A stretch of 64,000 nucleotides of DNA, taken from an uncultured bacterium (GTDB lineage: Bacteria; Actinomycetota; Coriobacteriia; Coriobacteriales; Coriobacteriaceae). Under the pieces are notes generated by a model. The model was not told the origin of the DNA. It did not search any database and worked only from the letters and a program-made list of their open reading frames with translations. The DNA is taken from NCBI GenBank assembly GCA_905214465.1, contig CAJMMD010000003.1, positions 53,530 through 117,529 of the forward strand, read 5' to 3'. The first letter of the stretch is position 1; each line of letters opens with the position of its first letter. Positions 9,181 through 18,350 of the stretch are shown here, piece by piece. The position numbers were made by a program, and so were the translations under genes.

Positions 9181-10281
9181 ATGCACAATAAGCGCGTGCT
9201 CGTCGCCATGAGCGGCGGCGTCGATTCCAGCGTGACCGCGTATCTGCTCAAAAGTCAGGGTTACGAATGTGTCGGTGCCACCATGCGCCTCACCTGCCCC
9301 GCACCCGATCCCGTCACGGGCATGAGTAAGGTCGACCGCGACATCGCCGACGCGAAGGCCGTCGCCGAGCGCCTAGGCATTCCGCACCATGCGCTCGACC
9401 TGCAGCAGACCTTCGACCACAGCGTTATCGAGCTCTTTGTGAACGCCTACCAGGAAGGGCTGACGCCCAATCCGTGCATTATCTGCAACCGCCACATTAA
9501 GTTTGGCGCGCTGCTCGATGCGGCGCTGGACATGGGCTGCGACTACATCGCAACGGGACATTACGCCAAAACAAGCCAGGCGGCAGACGGCACCTGGCAG
9601 CTACATCGCGGCGAAGATCCCAAAAAGGACCAGAGTTACTTTTTGTATTCGCTCACGCAAGAGCGTCTGGCACGCACGATCTTTCCGCTGGCAGGCTTGG
9701 ACAAAGAGCGCGACGTTCGCCGCATTGCCGCCGAGCAGGGCTTTATCAACGCCCAGAAAGCCGAGAGCGAGGATATCTGCTTTATCGCGGACGGCGACTA
9801 CGCGGGCTATATCGAGCGCCGCTGCGGACATGCCGCCGAGCCGGGCGATATTGTATGGCGTGACGGCAGCGTGGTCGGACGTCACAGCGGCGCACTGCGC
9901 TATACCATCGGCCAGCGCAAGGGCCTGGGCGTCGCGATGGCGCACCCCGTGTACGTAACGGGCGTCGATGCCGCCAACAACATTGTGCATCTGGGCGAGG
10001 CCGAGGACCTGACGGCCACAGCGCTCACGGCCAACGACTGGATCTGGAGCGCCCCTGCCGACCGCATGGAGGCAGAGCTGGACGCCGACGGCATTCGCGT
10101 GGGCGCCAAATACCGCTACCGTCAAAAGGACCAGGCAGCGACCCTTGCACGTGGCGAAGACGGGCAAATGCTGCTAACTTTTGACGAGCCGCAGCGAGCC
10201 ATCGCCCCCGGCCAGGCAGTCGTTGCCTACCGCGGCGACGTCGTCTTGGGCGGCGGCACCGTCACGGCAGCCATCAGGTAG
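9181..10281 (+). CDS. mnmA: tRNA-specific 2-thiouridylase MnmA
   Basis: Thiolates U34 of tRNA-Glu, -Gln and -Lys, taking sulfur from a cysteine desulfurase relay, at the cost of ATP. The 366-residue protein begins with the PP-loop SGGVDSS at residues 10-16, then ATMRL. The catalytic Cys pair is seen as NPCIICNRHIKFG (about residues 98-101) and SEDICFIADGDY (about 199). The C-terminal beta-barrel (GLGVAMAHPVYV...) is complete. Start ATG follows AAGGAG. It is next to cysK, which fits a sulfur-supply neighbourhood. The window also holds tRNA-Gln and tRNA-Glu genes, but with CTG and CTC anticodons. Confidence 0.96.
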   Translation: MHNKRVLVAMSGGVDSSVTAYLLKSQGYECVGATMRLTCPAPDPVTGMSKVDRDIADAKAVAERLGIPHHALDLQQTFDHSVIELFVNAYQEGLTPNPCIICNRHIKFGALLDAALDMGCDYIATGHYAKTSQAADGTWQLHRGEDPKKDQSYFLYSLTQERLARTIFPLAGLDKERDVRRIAAEQGFINAQKAESEDICFIADGDYAGYIERRCGHAAEPGDIVWRDGSVVGRHSGALRYTIGQRKGLGVAMAHPVYVTGVDAANNIVHLGEAEDLTATALTANDWIWSAPADRMEAELDADGIRVGAKYRYRQKDQAATLARGEDGQMLLTFDEPQRAIAPGQAVVAYRGDVVLGGGTVTAAIR

Positions 10282-10295
10282 CCCCATCCCCTTCA

Positions 10296-10366
10296 TAAGT
10301 TGCGGTGAAATAGGGACTGTTTAAGCGTTTAAAACCGCCAAACAGTCCCTATTTCACCGCAACTTA
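10296..10366. repeat. 27-bp-arm palindrome, family 'GTTGCGGTGAAATA', copy 1
   Basis: Two perfect 27-base arms (10296-10322 and 10340-10366) around a 17-base loop, each arm holding AGTTGCGGTGAAATA. It lies between the convergent mnmA and M42 genes. A degenerate second copy is at 50986-51053, also between genes. Confidence 0.9.
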
Positions 10367-10374
10367 GAGAGGAC

Positions 10375-10408
10375 GGCCTCGGTCGGTACTGCTGTGTCAG
10401 CCGAGGCC
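10375..10408 (-). terminator. Terminator-like hairpin after the M42 peptidase gene
   Basis: GGCCTCGG (10375-10382) pairs with CCGAGGCC (10401-10408). There is no T run on the minus strand, so efficiency is uncertain. Confidence 0.45.
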
Positions 10409-10417
10409 GCTGCATCG

Positions 10418-11461
10418 TTAGCGCTGCACGTAGGCGCGGACGAGCTCGTAGGTGTTACGCACGCCGTCCATGTGGCTGCGCTCGTAGTTGTGGCTCGCGT
10501 ACACGCCGGGGCCGATCAGGCCATGGCGAATGTCGTAGCCGGCCGAGAGCGTGGCCTCGACGTCGGAGCCGTAGTGCGGGTACACATCGATGGCGTAATC
10601 GAGCTCCAGCTCGCGCGCGATGTTGGACAGCGTGGTTACCAAGTCGTAGTTGTACGGACCACCCGAATCCTTGGCGCAAATCGACACCATGCGCTCGGTG
10701 CAGCCCAGGTCGTCGCCCACGCAGCCCATGTCCACGCTGATCATCTCGCGCGTGTCGGCCGGCACGAAAGCGCCGCCGTGGCCGACCTCCTCGTACACAG
10801 TAAAGAGCAGGGACACCTTGCGCGAGAGCGTCACCTCGCCAGCGGCGACGGCACGCGCCAAGCCCAGCAAAATGGAGGCCGACAGCTTGTCGTCCAAGAA
10901 GCGACTCTTGATGTAGCCGCTCTCCGTCACCGTGGTACGCGGATCCATAGCGATGATGTCGCCCGTCTGAATGCCCAGCTCAAGCACGTCATCCTTGCTG
11001 TCGACATTCTCGTCGAGCAGGATTTCCATGTTCTTCTCGATGGTCTTGACCGGCTCGTCGGCCACGTGCGCCGAAGGCTCGGTGTTGAGAACCACACCCG
11101 TGTACACATTGCCGTCACGCGTGTAGACGGTGCAGTTCTCGCCATCGGCCGTAGACCACTGGTGCCCACCAAGCGTCGTGGGACGCAGGCGGCCATTGTC
11201 CTTAATGGAGCGTACCATGGCGCCCAGGGTGTCGACATGGCTCGCCAAAACAAGCGGCTCGCCCTCGCCGCCAAGCTCAACCAGCACGTTGCCCTTATTG
11301 GAACGCTCAGGGCCAAAGCCCATATCACGCAGGGTCTCCTTTAGATAATCAGTCGCCGCACGGGTATAGCCCGTAGGCGAAGCAATAGAAGTCAGCGTCT
11401 TAAGCTGTCCCGCGATATAGGAGAGCGTCTCCTCTAGAGAAGCATCGATATTGGAACCCAT
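10418..11461 (-). CDS. M42 family metallopeptidase (PepA/FrvX-like aminopeptidase)
   Basis: Cytoplasmic di-metal aminopeptidase of the M42 family, which forms large tetrahedral dodecamers. The 347-residue protein has the first metal His in LASHVDTLG near residue 76, a KSRFLDDKLS segment (metal Asp) near residue 190, the catalytic glutamates in YEEVGHGG near residue 225, and VDMGC. Start: the ATG at 11461 lies 6 bases after GGAAGG, while the in-frame ATG two codons earlier would touch the ribosome site, so I chose 11461. Endoglucanase names sometimes given to this family are historical. It looks monocistronic. Confidence 0.88.
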   Translation of the reverse strand: MGSNIDASLEETLSYIAGQLKTLTSIASPTGYTRAATDYLKETLRDMGFGPERSNKGNVLVELGGEGEPLVLASHVDTLGAMVRSIKDNGRLRPTTLGGHQWSTADGENCTVYTRDGNVYTGVVLNTEPSAHVADEPVKTIEKNMEILLDENVDSKDDVLELGIQTGDIIAMDPRTTVTESGYIKSRFLDDKLSASILLGLARAVAAGEVTLSRKVSLLFTVYEEVGHGGAFVPADTREMISVDMGCVGDDLGCTERMVSICAKDSGGPYNYDLVTTLSNIARELELDYAIDVYPHYGSDVEATLSAGYDIRHGLIGPGVYASHNYERSHMDGVRNTYELVRAYVQR

Positions 11462-11653
11462 ATGCATCCTTCCAAATAAAACTAAGACCGAATCCCGATT
11501 TTAACCGTTCTACACGTGCAATGCCCTAGAAGCCGAGCCACCTCCAGACGTCCTCGCGCCGATTTTGCGCACGCGCACGGTTTAAAATCCGAATCTTGCA
11601 TAAAGCTTTTCGATTTCTGCATAAAAATGAGGCATCTTCTTGCTTCGTCTCAG

Positions 11654-11905
11654 GGTACCCCACTTTGGACCGTGCAAAAAACGGAGTATTCAGCACCGTG
11701 GGCCCCAACGGCCCCATCACAAACGACAAAACGATGCGGTTACAGCAGTATTGCGGGTCGTCGCAAAGCAGAAACTCAGTAACAACCCCCTCCACTCATC
11801 GATAGCCCACCCACAATGGCTGTCGATGGGCGTCTGCGGGCCACTACGGGCCATTCAAAACGTTATGCATTTTTAAGAGCTTGCTGAATACTCCCAAAAA
11901 TGCAC
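11654..11905. repeat. 234-bp inverted-end intergenic element, copy 1 (core 11672-11905)
   Basis: Fills most of a 604-base gap between the M42 gene and fucO. The left end (11672-11695, beginning GTGCAAAAAACGGAGTATTC) and right end (11882-11905, ending CCCAAAAATGCAC) are imperfect inverted repeats of 24 bases, 234 bases outside to outside. GGTACCCCA stands 18 bases before the left end. A second element with the same geometry is at 30853-31086. No gene is convincing inside. See findings. Confidence 0.85.
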
Positions 11906-11980
11906 GCTGGGAAGTGCGCCACCTATCCGCAGCGGGCGGTATGCCTTGGCTTTACCCATCTCGGGGCATCGACACGGCAC

Positions 11981-12012
11981 AAAAAGCCCCGCCGCGCGTA
12001 GCGCGGCGGGGC
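11981..12012 (-). terminator. Rho-independent terminator of fucO
   Basis: A perfect 12-bp stem of GCCCCGCCGCGC type with a GTA loop (11986-12012), followed on the minus strand by TTTTT, 54 bases after the fucO stop codon. Confidence 0.92.
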
Positions 12013-12065
12013 CAGCGGCAAGTCAAAAGACTATATGCCTACGGGCGAAGGACCACCAAACGAGA

Positions 12066-13232
12066 CTAGGCAGCCGGGCAGATCTTCTTGAAGAGCTCGA
12101 TGACATCGTCGAGCGTCGCCTCGCGCGGGTTACCCGGGAAGCAGGCGTCGGCCATAGCGTCCTTGGCCAGAACCTCGATCTCGTCAGCCTTCATGGCCTC
12201 GCAGACGTGCGGGATGTTCACGTCGGCAGAGAGCTGCTTGACGGCGGCGATGGCGGCATCGGCGGCCTCGTCGGTGCTCATGCCCGTGGTGTCAACGCCC
12301 ATGGCGACGGCGACCTTGGCCAGGCGCTCGGTGCAAACCGGCTTGTTGAACTCCATGGCGATCGGCAGCAGCATGGCGCAGGCGACACCGTGCGGGGTAT
12401 CGTAGTGAGCGGACAGGGTGTGAGCCATGGCGTGGTCGATGCCCAGGCCGACATTGGAGAAGCCCATGCCGGCGACATACTGGCCAAGAGCCATGCCCTC
12501 GCGGCCAGAGCCGGGCTGGCCGGACTTGGCCTCGGCAACGGAGTCGCGCAGGTTCTCGCTGATCAGCTTAATAGCCTCAAAGTGGAACATGTCGGAGAGC
12601 TCCCAAGCGCCCTTGGTGGTGTAGCCCTCGATGGCGTGGGTCAGAGCGTCCATGCCAGTGGAAGCGGTCAGGCCGGCGGGCATGGAAGCCATCATGTCGG
12701 GGTCGACGACGGCGACCTCGGGGGCGTCGTTAGTGTCGACGCACACGAACTTGCGGACCTTCTCGGGGTCGGTGATGACGTAGTTGATGGTCACCTCGGC
12801 AGCGGTACCGGCGGTCGTCGGCACAGCGATGGTGAACACGGCGTGGTTCTTAGTGGGAGCAACGCCCTCGAGGCTGCGGACATCGGCGAACTCAGGGTTG
12901 TTGATGATGATGCCGATAGCCTTGGCGGTGTCCATGGAGGAGCCACCACCAATGGTCACGATAGCGTCAGCCTCGGCGGCCTTGAAGGCCTCGACGCCGT
13001 CCTTGACGTTCTGGATGGTGGGGTTGGGCTTAATCTCGGAGTAGAGGCTCCAAGCGATGCCGGCGGCGTCGAGCTCGTCGGTCACCTTAGCGGTAACGCC
13101 AAACTTGACCAGATCGGGGTCGGAGCAGACGAAGATCTTCTTGTAGCCACGACGCTGGAGCTCGCCGGGGATCTCCTTGATGGCGCCGGAACCATGGTAA
13201 GAAATGGTGTTGAGAACGAAACGATTAGCCAT
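12066..13232 (-). CDS. fucO: Iron-containing alcohol dehydrogenase, lactaldehyde reductase type
   Basis: Group III NAD-dependent, iron-activated dehydrogenase of 388 residues; closest in pattern to FucO, which reduces lactaldehyde to 1,2-propanediol during fucose or rhamnose fermentation. Seen: the NAD motif GGGSSMDTAKAIG near residue 96, PTTAGTAAEVT near 138, the metal ligands in GMDALTHAIEGY (Asp and His near 196 and 200), and the two His of DHAMAHTLSAHYDTPHG (near 264 and 278). All four metal ligands are present. No fucose genes are adjacent, so the true substrate could be another short aldehyde. Strong own terminator; no operon partner. Confidence 0.88.
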   Translation of the reverse strand: MANRFVLNTISYHGSGAIKEIPGELQRRGYKKIFVCSDPDLVKFGVTAKVTDELDAAGIAWSLYSEIKPNPTIQNVKDGVEAFKAAEADAIVTIGGGSSMDTAKAIGIIINNPEFADVRSLEGVAPTKNHAVFTIAVPTTAGTAAEVTINYVITDPEKVRKFVCVDTNDAPEVAVVDPDMMASMPAGLTASTGMDALTHAIEGYTTKGAWELSDMFHFEAIKLISENLRDSVAEAKSGQPGSGREGMALGQYVAGMGFSNVGLGIDHAMAHTLSAHYDTPHGVACAMLLPIAMEFNKPVCTERLAKVAVAMGVDTTGMSTDEAADAAIAAVKQLSADVNIPHVCEAMKADEIEVLAKDAMADACFPGNPREATLDDVIELFKKICPAA

Positions 13233-13467
13233 TGATAGCCTCCTATCGTGCGCGGGGCACCCGTTACGCCCCGCACTATAAGTCCCATCCTAACGCTTTT
13301 GAAACAAAAAACACGTGAGAACGTCAAATAGTTTAAAGCGCTTCAACATACTAACGGGGCCTTAGCCCTTCCCTCCCGACAGCAGCGAAGGCTAGATTAT
13401 AGGAGCAATCGCCCAAAGAATACGACCAACTCAGTCTATAAATTGTTTCTGTTTTAGCAATATATGT
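13233..13467. other. Intergenic region upstream of fucO
   Basis: Part of a 412-base gap between fucO and the orphan gene. Base composition falls sharply from about 13430 rightward. Nothing else recognisable apart from a candidate promoter reading right at 13468. Confidence 0.5.
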
Positions 13468-13496
13468 TTGACAATACGTTTATAAAAGGATACTTT
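13468..13496 (+). promoter_or_regulatory. Sigma-70-type promoter of the orphan gene
   Basis: TTGACA (13468-13473), a 17-base spacer and TACTTT (13491-13496), in an A+T-rich stretch about 150 bases before the start codon. The long leader is unexplained. Confidence 0.65.
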
Positions 13497-13644
13497 ATAG
13501 TAAATAAAATGCATGCAGCAAATAGCGTCATTCATTTTGTTAGAAATTGCCCATGCGGTTATTGCAGCTGCATGTACCGCAACGTACAGCGCAATTCTCC
13601 GCACGAAGTAGAAGACGGTTCCAATTCGATCGAGGCGATGACGC

Positions 13645-14184
13645 GTGATGGCTACTGGTCCTAAATCGAGCAAGACGGCTACAAACGAATATCGAATCTC
13701 AATTGAAGGTAATCCTTATCCGCATACTCTGGCTCTCATCAACCCAGCGGGAGACAACCTCAACATCAAAAGACATGGGTTCACGGGTCCACTAGGACAG
13801 CTATCGAGTCTTAAATATACCGTTTATGACGATGCGAATGAAAAACTCTTCACTGTCGTCGACGGTGGCTTTAGCAACATGCCCAGGGTTGCGCTCATCA
13901 TCGAACACAAGGAAGTTGCGGTGTTCGATTATGGTCTAAACAGACTTGAGATGAAGTGCGTAACGAACATACCGAATTACGCAATAAAAGGTAACTTCCT
14001 ATTTGGAGATTACGATATATTCAGCCAACAGGAAGTGAAGCTATCTTCAGTTATCGTCCTTCAATGTGATAAACAATCGTGCTTTAGCATACAGGTTTTG
14101 GATAAAGCCGAATTAGCCGCCGCAATTGGAATACCTACAGCCATTGCCCTTCTTAGGGCTCGGATTGAAGAGCATCTCGAATAA
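13645..14184 (+). CDS. Orphan protein, possibly LURP-one/tubby-like fold
   Basis: A 179-residue protein with no certain family. The order of beta-strand-like pieces (KYTVYDDANEKLFTV, VAVFDYGLNRLEMKC, IKGNFLFGDYDIFSQ) ending in an AIGIPTAIALLRARI helix resembles the LURP-one-related / tubby-like C-terminal fold found in some bacterial proteins of unknown role; this is only a pattern impression. No signal peptide or membrane segment. Start is GTG 13645 or ATG 13648; GAGG lies 10 bases upstream of the GTG. Codon use is more A+T-rich than every neighbour, which suggests horizontal gain. It has its own promoter and ends at a perfect 22-bp palindrome, so it looks like a self-contained insert. Confidence 0.6.
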   Translation: MMATGPKSSKTATNEYRISIEGNPYPHTLALINPAGDNLNIKRHGFTGPLGQLSSLKYTVYDDANEKLFTVVDGGFSNMPRVALIIEHKEVAVFDYGLNRLEMKCVTNIPNYAIKGNFLFGDYDIFSQQEVKLSSVIVLQCDKQSCFSIQVLDKAELAAAIGIPTAIALLRARIEEHLE

Positions 14185-14197
14185 ATCGCAAAAAGCA

Positions 14198-14256
14198 GTT
14201 CGTAACAACATTCAGGAGCTAGATAGTTTTTCTGGCTCCTGAATGTTGTTACGAAC
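14198..14256. repeat. Perfect 22-bp-arm palindrome between convergent genes
   Basis: GTTCGTAACAACATTCAGGA begins a 22-base arm (14198-14219) repeated in inverse at 14235-14256 with a 15-base loop. It starts 13 bases after the orphan gene and ends 7 bases before the DUF1275 stop codon, so it may act as a two-way terminator. Confidence 0.85.
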
Positions 14257-14263
14257 ATGCACC

Positions 14264-14983
14264 TTAGCGCTTAAGACTCGTGGTCTGCCAGTCAGCTACG
14301 ATGCGGGCCCATTTCCTGTGCAAGTCGCGTTCGCGATCGATAAACATGATGGCAAACGCGATAAACAGCAGCATGCTCGCCACCGCAATGGCGTGCAGCC
14401 CCATGCGCTCGATGCACCAGTTGCCCAGCACGGCGCCAAACACAAAGGTGAAGATCACGCCAAAGTACAGCAGGCCGTTTTCCAAAAAGCCGCGCTTGTG
14501 GGTGATGATGTAATCGTCCACGTTTTGCAGTGCGTTGCGCAAGTTGCCGATGCACATGGTCGTGGCGATGCCGTGACCGTGGATCTTGCGGAAGCTCTCG
14601 ACCTGCATGCCGCAGGCAAACGAAGTGAAGCAGTTGGCGAGCAGGTTGAAATCGCCACCGGGAATAAAACTCACGCCCAGCAAGATGACGGCTTCAAAGA
14701 ACACCGTCACCTGGCGCCAGTGAATCACACTGCCAAACCGCTCGTGAACCAGGTCGGCAAGCATAATGCCCACGGCAAACGACACCACGGGGAAGAAATA
14801 GCGTCCCGCCAGCGCCCAGTTGCCCTCCGAGATGCTTACACCCACGAGCAGGATGTTGCCCGTCTGAGCGTTTGCGAAAACATGGTCGCGCCCTATGTAC
14901 GAATAGACGTCCATAAAGCCACCGGCGAGCGCCAAGATGATGCCCAGCTCAATAGACTCCGATATCTGTTTGGCACGCTGCAT
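14264..14983 (-). CDS. DUF1275 (YoaK-type) integral membrane protein
   Basis: A 239-residue protein with about six membrane segments. The N-terminal LGIILALAGGFMDVYSYI...VFANAQTGNILLVGVSIS is the hallmark of the DUF1275/YoaK family; the later segments FACGMQVESFRKIHG and GNLRNALQ also fit. The role is unknown, probably transport. Start: an open frame extends to 15220, but AAGGAGG lies 9 bases before the ATG at 14983, where the family homology begins, so I use that. Divergent from the YgiQ gene. Confidence 0.88.
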   Translation of the reverse strand: MQRAKQISESIELGIILALAGGFMDVYSYIGRDHVFANAQTGNILLVGVSISEGNWALAGRYFFPVVSFAVGIMLADLVHERFGSVIHWRQVTVFFEAVILLGVSFIPGGDFNLLANCFTSFACGMQVESFRKIHGHGIATTMCIGNLRNALQNVDDYIITHKRGFLENGLLYFGVIFTFVFGAVLGNWCIERMGLHAIAVASMLLFIAFAIMFIDRERDLHRKWARIVADWQTTSLKR

Positions 14984-15239
14984 CGTCGTGCATCCTCCTT
15001 GTTGACGACCCTCTCGTGCGTTGGCGGAAACATAGCCGCCGTTCATACTGTAACCCATTGACAACATGGCGCGCCCACGAGACGGGTCTCCCAATGCGCA
15101 GATACACAGTCTGGAAACAAACCGTGAGCGCGGCGCCACACCCGATGCCCGACGCCTCGTGTACTCCACCAGTCTTTTTAGCCCCGTCCCAAAAAGACTG
15201 GTTACAATTACGTGCAGCATACAAACACCGGGAGGGATC

Positions 15240-17375
15240 GTGGCAAAAAAGCCTCAGCACGCTCAGAATAACCAGCGCAGTCAGCAGGGCAAACAGGGCC
15301 AGCAGCAAAAGCGCAGCGGCAAGGCCCAGGGCGGCCACGCCGCTCATACCCCGGCAGCGCCCGCCCGTCCCTGGCGCCCGGGCCGCGATAAGTTCCTCCC
15401 CGTCAGCCGCGCCGATATGGACGCGCGCGGTTGGGACCAGTGTGACTTCGTCTACATCTGCGGCGACGCCTACGTGGACCACCCCAGCTTTGGTATGGCC
15501 ATCATCAGCCGCGTACTCGACGCGCACGGCTACAAAGTGGGCATCATCTGTCAGCCCGACTGGACCGACCCCGCCAGCATCACGGTGCTCGGCGAGCCTC
15601 GCCTGGGCTTTCTCGTCAGTGCCGGTAACATGGACTCCATGGTCAACCACTATTCGGTGACCAAGCACCGCCGCCACACCGACGCCTATACCCCCGGTGG
15701 CGAGGAGGGGCACCGCCCCAATCGTGCCGTCACGGTCTACGGCAACCTCATCCGCCAGACGTTCAAGGACGCTCCCATCATCATCGGCGGCATCGAGGCA
15801 AGCCTGCGCCGCCTGGCCCACTACGACTACTGGCAGGACAAGCTCAAGCGCTCGGTACTGCTCGACTCGGGCGCCGACATCCTCATCTACGGCATGGGCG
15901 AGCACGCGATCGTCGAGATCGCTGACGCGCTCGACGCCGGACTGCCCGTCGATCAGATCACCTATATCAACGGCACCGTCTACCGCACCAGCTCGCTCGA
16001 CGAGGTCTATGACTACGACCTGCTTCCCAGCTGGGACGACCTTGCCGCCGACAAGCTCAACTACGCGCGCAGCTTTAACGTGCAGCAGCAGAATATGGAC
16101 CCCATCACCGGACATCGCCTGGTAGAGCCCTACCCCAACAGCGTCTATGTGGTACAGAACCCGCCGTCGGCAACACTCACCACCGATGAGATGGACGAGA
16201 TGGCCGAGCTCCCCTACGCACGCGATTGGCATCCCGACTACGACGCGGCGGGCGGCGTGCCGGCCTTTGCCGAGATCAAGTTTTCCATTAGCTCCAACCG
16301 CGGCTGTTTTGGCGAGTGCTCGTTTTGCGCCCTCACCTTCCACCAGGGCCGCGTGCTGCAGATGCGCAGCCACGACTCGATCATGCGCGAGGCCGAGCTG
16401 CTCACACACGATCCCGAGTTTAAGGGCTACATCAACGACGTGGGCGGACCGACGGCAAACTTTAGCCGTCCCGCCTGCGACAAGCAGCTCAAGCACGGCG
16501 TATGCAAGAACAAGCGCTGCCTGTGGCCAAGCGTGTGCAAGAACATGGTGGTCGACGAGAGCGGCTACACGCAGCTGCTGCGCGACCTGCGCCAGCTGCC
16601 GGGCGTCAAGAAGGTCTTTGTCCGCAGCGGCATCCGCTTTGACTACACCATGGCCGATGCCTCGGACGAGTTTTTGCGCGAGCTTTTGGAGCACCATGTC
16701 TCGGGCCAGCTGCGCGTAGCGCCCGAGCACGTGAGCGATGCAGTGCTGTCCGTGATGGGCAAGCCGAGCCGCGCCGTCTACGATGCGTTCTGCCGTAAGT
16801 TTGAACGTCTGAACCGCGAATACGGACTCAAGCAGTACGTGGTGCCATATCTGATCTCGAGCCACCCGGGCTCAACCATGAAGGAAGCTGTGGACCTTGC
16901 CGAGGCCGTGCGCGACATGGGCTACATGCCCGAGCAGGTGCAGGACTTCTACCCCACCCCGTCCACCATGTCGACCTGCATGTACTACACCGGCGTGGAC
17001 CCGCGCACCATGGAGCCGATCTATGTAGCGCGCGACCCGCACGAGAAGGCCATGCAGCGCGCGCTCATCCAGTACCGCAAGCCCGAGAACTACAAGCTCG
17101 TGCGCGAGGCACTGGAAAAGGCTGGCCGTCGCGATCTGATCGGCTACACCAAGCATTGCCTGATTCGCCCCGTGCCGCCGCGCCCGGGCGAGACGTCTGC
17201 TGGCGGTGGGCATGGCACCGGCAAGAAGGGCGGCAAGCCGCACGGTGACGCCGCCGGCAAGGGACCCAAGGGCAGCAAGGGTCACGGCGGCATGTCGCGC
17301 GCGCAGAACACCGCAGGCCGCAACCGCGCAGCTCAGGGGCGTCAGGGTGCCAACGGAGGCGGTCGCCGCAACTAG
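15240..17375 (+). CDS. YgiQ family radical SAM protein
   Basis: A 711-residue radical-SAM enzyme of the UPF0313/YgiQ family; reaction not known. After a 50-residue Gln/Lys/Pro-rich tail, the N-terminal cobalamin-binding-like region begins at CDFVYICGDAYVDHPSFG. The cluster motif CFGECSFCALTFHQGR (C-x3-C-x2-C) is near residues 355-362, followed by the family's HDPEFKGYINDVGGPTANF. A four-Cys segment (CDKQLKHGVCKNKRCLWPSVC) follows near 415. The C-terminal 60 residues are Gly/Lys-rich and low complexity. Start: GTG at 15240 has GGGAGGG 3 bases upstream; an earlier in-frame start at 15066 lies inside the divergent promoter region. Length fits the family (about 600-750). Confidence 0.9.
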   Translation: MAKKPQHAQNNQRSQQGKQGQQQKRSGKAQGGHAAHTPAAPARPWRPGRDKFLPVSRADMDARGWDQCDFVYICGDAYVDHPSFGMAIISRVLDAHGYKVGIICQPDWTDPASITVLGEPRLGFLVSAGNMDSMVNHYSVTKHRRHTDAYTPGGEEGHRPNRAVTVYGNLIRQTFKDAPIIIGGIEASLRRLAHYDYWQDKLKRSVLLDSGADILIYGMGEHAIVEIADALDAGLPVDQITYINGTVYRTSSLDEVYDYDLLPSWDDLAADKLNYARSFNVQQQNMDPITGHRLVEPYPNSVYVVQNPPSATLTTDEMDEMAELPYARDWHPDYDAAGGVPAFAEIKFSISSNRGCFGECSFCALTFHQGRVLQMRSHDSIMREAELLTHDPEFKGYINDVGGPTANFSRPACDKQLKHGVCKNKRCLWPSVCKNMVVDESGYTQLLRDLRQLPGVKKVFVRSGIRFDYTMADASDEFLRELLEHHVSGQLRVAPEHVSDAVLSVMGKPSRAVYDAFCRKFERLNREYGLKQYVVPYLISSHPGSTMKEAVDLAEAVRDMGYMPEQVQDFYPTPSTMSTCMYYTGVDPRTMEPIYVARDPHEKAMQRALIQYRKPENYKLVREALEKAGRRDLIGYTKHCLIRPVPPRPGETSAGGGHGTGKKGGKPHGDAAGKGPKGSKGHGGMSRAQNTAGRNRAAQGRQGANGGGRRN

Positions 17376-18283
17376 CGAAATGGTGCTCTCGCTGCGTCCA
17401 TCCCACACGCTTGGCGCAGCGAGCGCATTGCCTCCACCAGGATCACGCCGGCGATTGCGACCGTGATTATCACGTCGAACGGCGTGTTCACAAACCAGAG
17501 CAACGTCATGAGATACGAGCCGGCATTAAAGGCAAAGTGCAACAGGATCGTGTAGCGGAGCTTTCCGGTCGTCACGAGCACCCAGCCAAAAATGAGGCCG
17601 GCAGCGCCCGCATAGCAGCCCTGTACCCAATTCATGTGCATAAAGCCGAAGATTGCCGCCTGCAGTACGATTGCCGCGGCGATACCCCACGTGCTCGGGG
17701 CCGCCCAAGGCACCATGGCGCCGTCCTGCGCACCCGCACGACGCCGGCGCTTCCAGAGCGGACGGCACTGCGGGTTAAATGCTCGGAGCGAAAACTCAAA
17801 AATGATGCCGCGCACCAGCAACTCCTCGCAAAACGGAGCGCCGAGCACCGTGGTCAGGACGGCCAGGTAGCTCGTGTCGCCCATGCCTGTTTCCTCGACA
17901 AGTTCACAGTAGTCGGCCGCGACCTCGGGCAACAGCGACAGCACGGCGTCGGTCACGTAGCCAACGACCACCTGCAGGGCAAGGCCGATCACGATAACGC
18001 AGGCGATGCGCCTCCATGCTTTGCCTGCTCCCCCGCCAAGCGGGCGCTCGCCCTGCCAGCGCGTCATAAACGAGCGCGGCCACAGATAACGCCACCACAG
18101 CAGCGCCATCAAAAACGACGCCATCTGCGCGGCAGCCTGAAGCAATTGAATATCGAGGTCGTCAATCGAAAAGCCCATGAAAACCGATGCGACGCCCAGA
18201 GCGGAGAACAAAACCACGCTCAGAGCGATATCGGCAGCGACGACGCCAAAACAGGCAAGCGCCCAAACCAGCGCATTGAGCAT
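17372..18283 (-). CDS. CPBP family intramembrane metalloprotease
   Basis: A 303-residue, multi-pass membrane protein. The CPBP (CAAX protease/bacteriocin-processing) motifs are present: EELLVRGIIFEF near residue 163 (two Glu and Arg), HMNWVQG near 230 and a final HFAFNAGS near 270, which supply the conserved His pair. The family includes Rce1-like proteases and immunity proteins; the substrate here is unknown. Start ATG at 18283 follows GGAGGAGG with 5-base spacing, better than the earlier in-frame starts. Its stop overlaps the convergent YgiQ stop by 4 bases. No bacteriocin-like gene is nearby. Confidence 0.85.
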   Translation of the reverse strand: MLNALVWALACFGVVAADIALSVVLFSALGVASVFMGFSIDDLDIQLLQAAAQMASFLMALLWWRYLWPRSFMTRWQGERPLGGGAGKAWRRIACVIVIGLALQVVVGYVTDAVLSLLPEVAADYCELVEETGMGDTSYLAVLTTVLGAPFCEELLVRGIIFEFSLRAFNPQCRPLWKRRRRAGAQDGAMVPWAAPSTWGIAAAIVLQAAIFGFMHMNWVQGCYAGAAGLIFGWVLVTTGKLRYTILLHFAFNAGSYLMTLLWFVNTPFDVIITVAIAGVILVEAMRSLRQACGMDAARAPFR

Positions 18284-18312
18284 GCCAACCTCCTCCCGAC
18301 GGGTAGTCATAT

Positions 18313-18350
18313 AAGAACGTCCCCAACGACTAGTCATTGGGGACGTTCTT
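18313..18350. repeat. 14-bp-arm palindrome overlapping the 3' end of relB
   Basis: AAGAACGTCCCCAA (18313-18326) and its inverse (18337-18350) around a 10-base loop. The relB stop codon lies in the loop and right arm, and a diverged half copy follows at 18353-18374. Arms resemble those of the 82-bp palindrome at 41923. Confidence 0.85.

Noticed and set aside
13464..13664. A 66-codon open frame with a CPCGYCSC segment before the orphan gene
   Set aside because: Its start overlaps the TTGACA promoter, it has no ribosome site, and it overlaps the start of the better-supported orphan gene.
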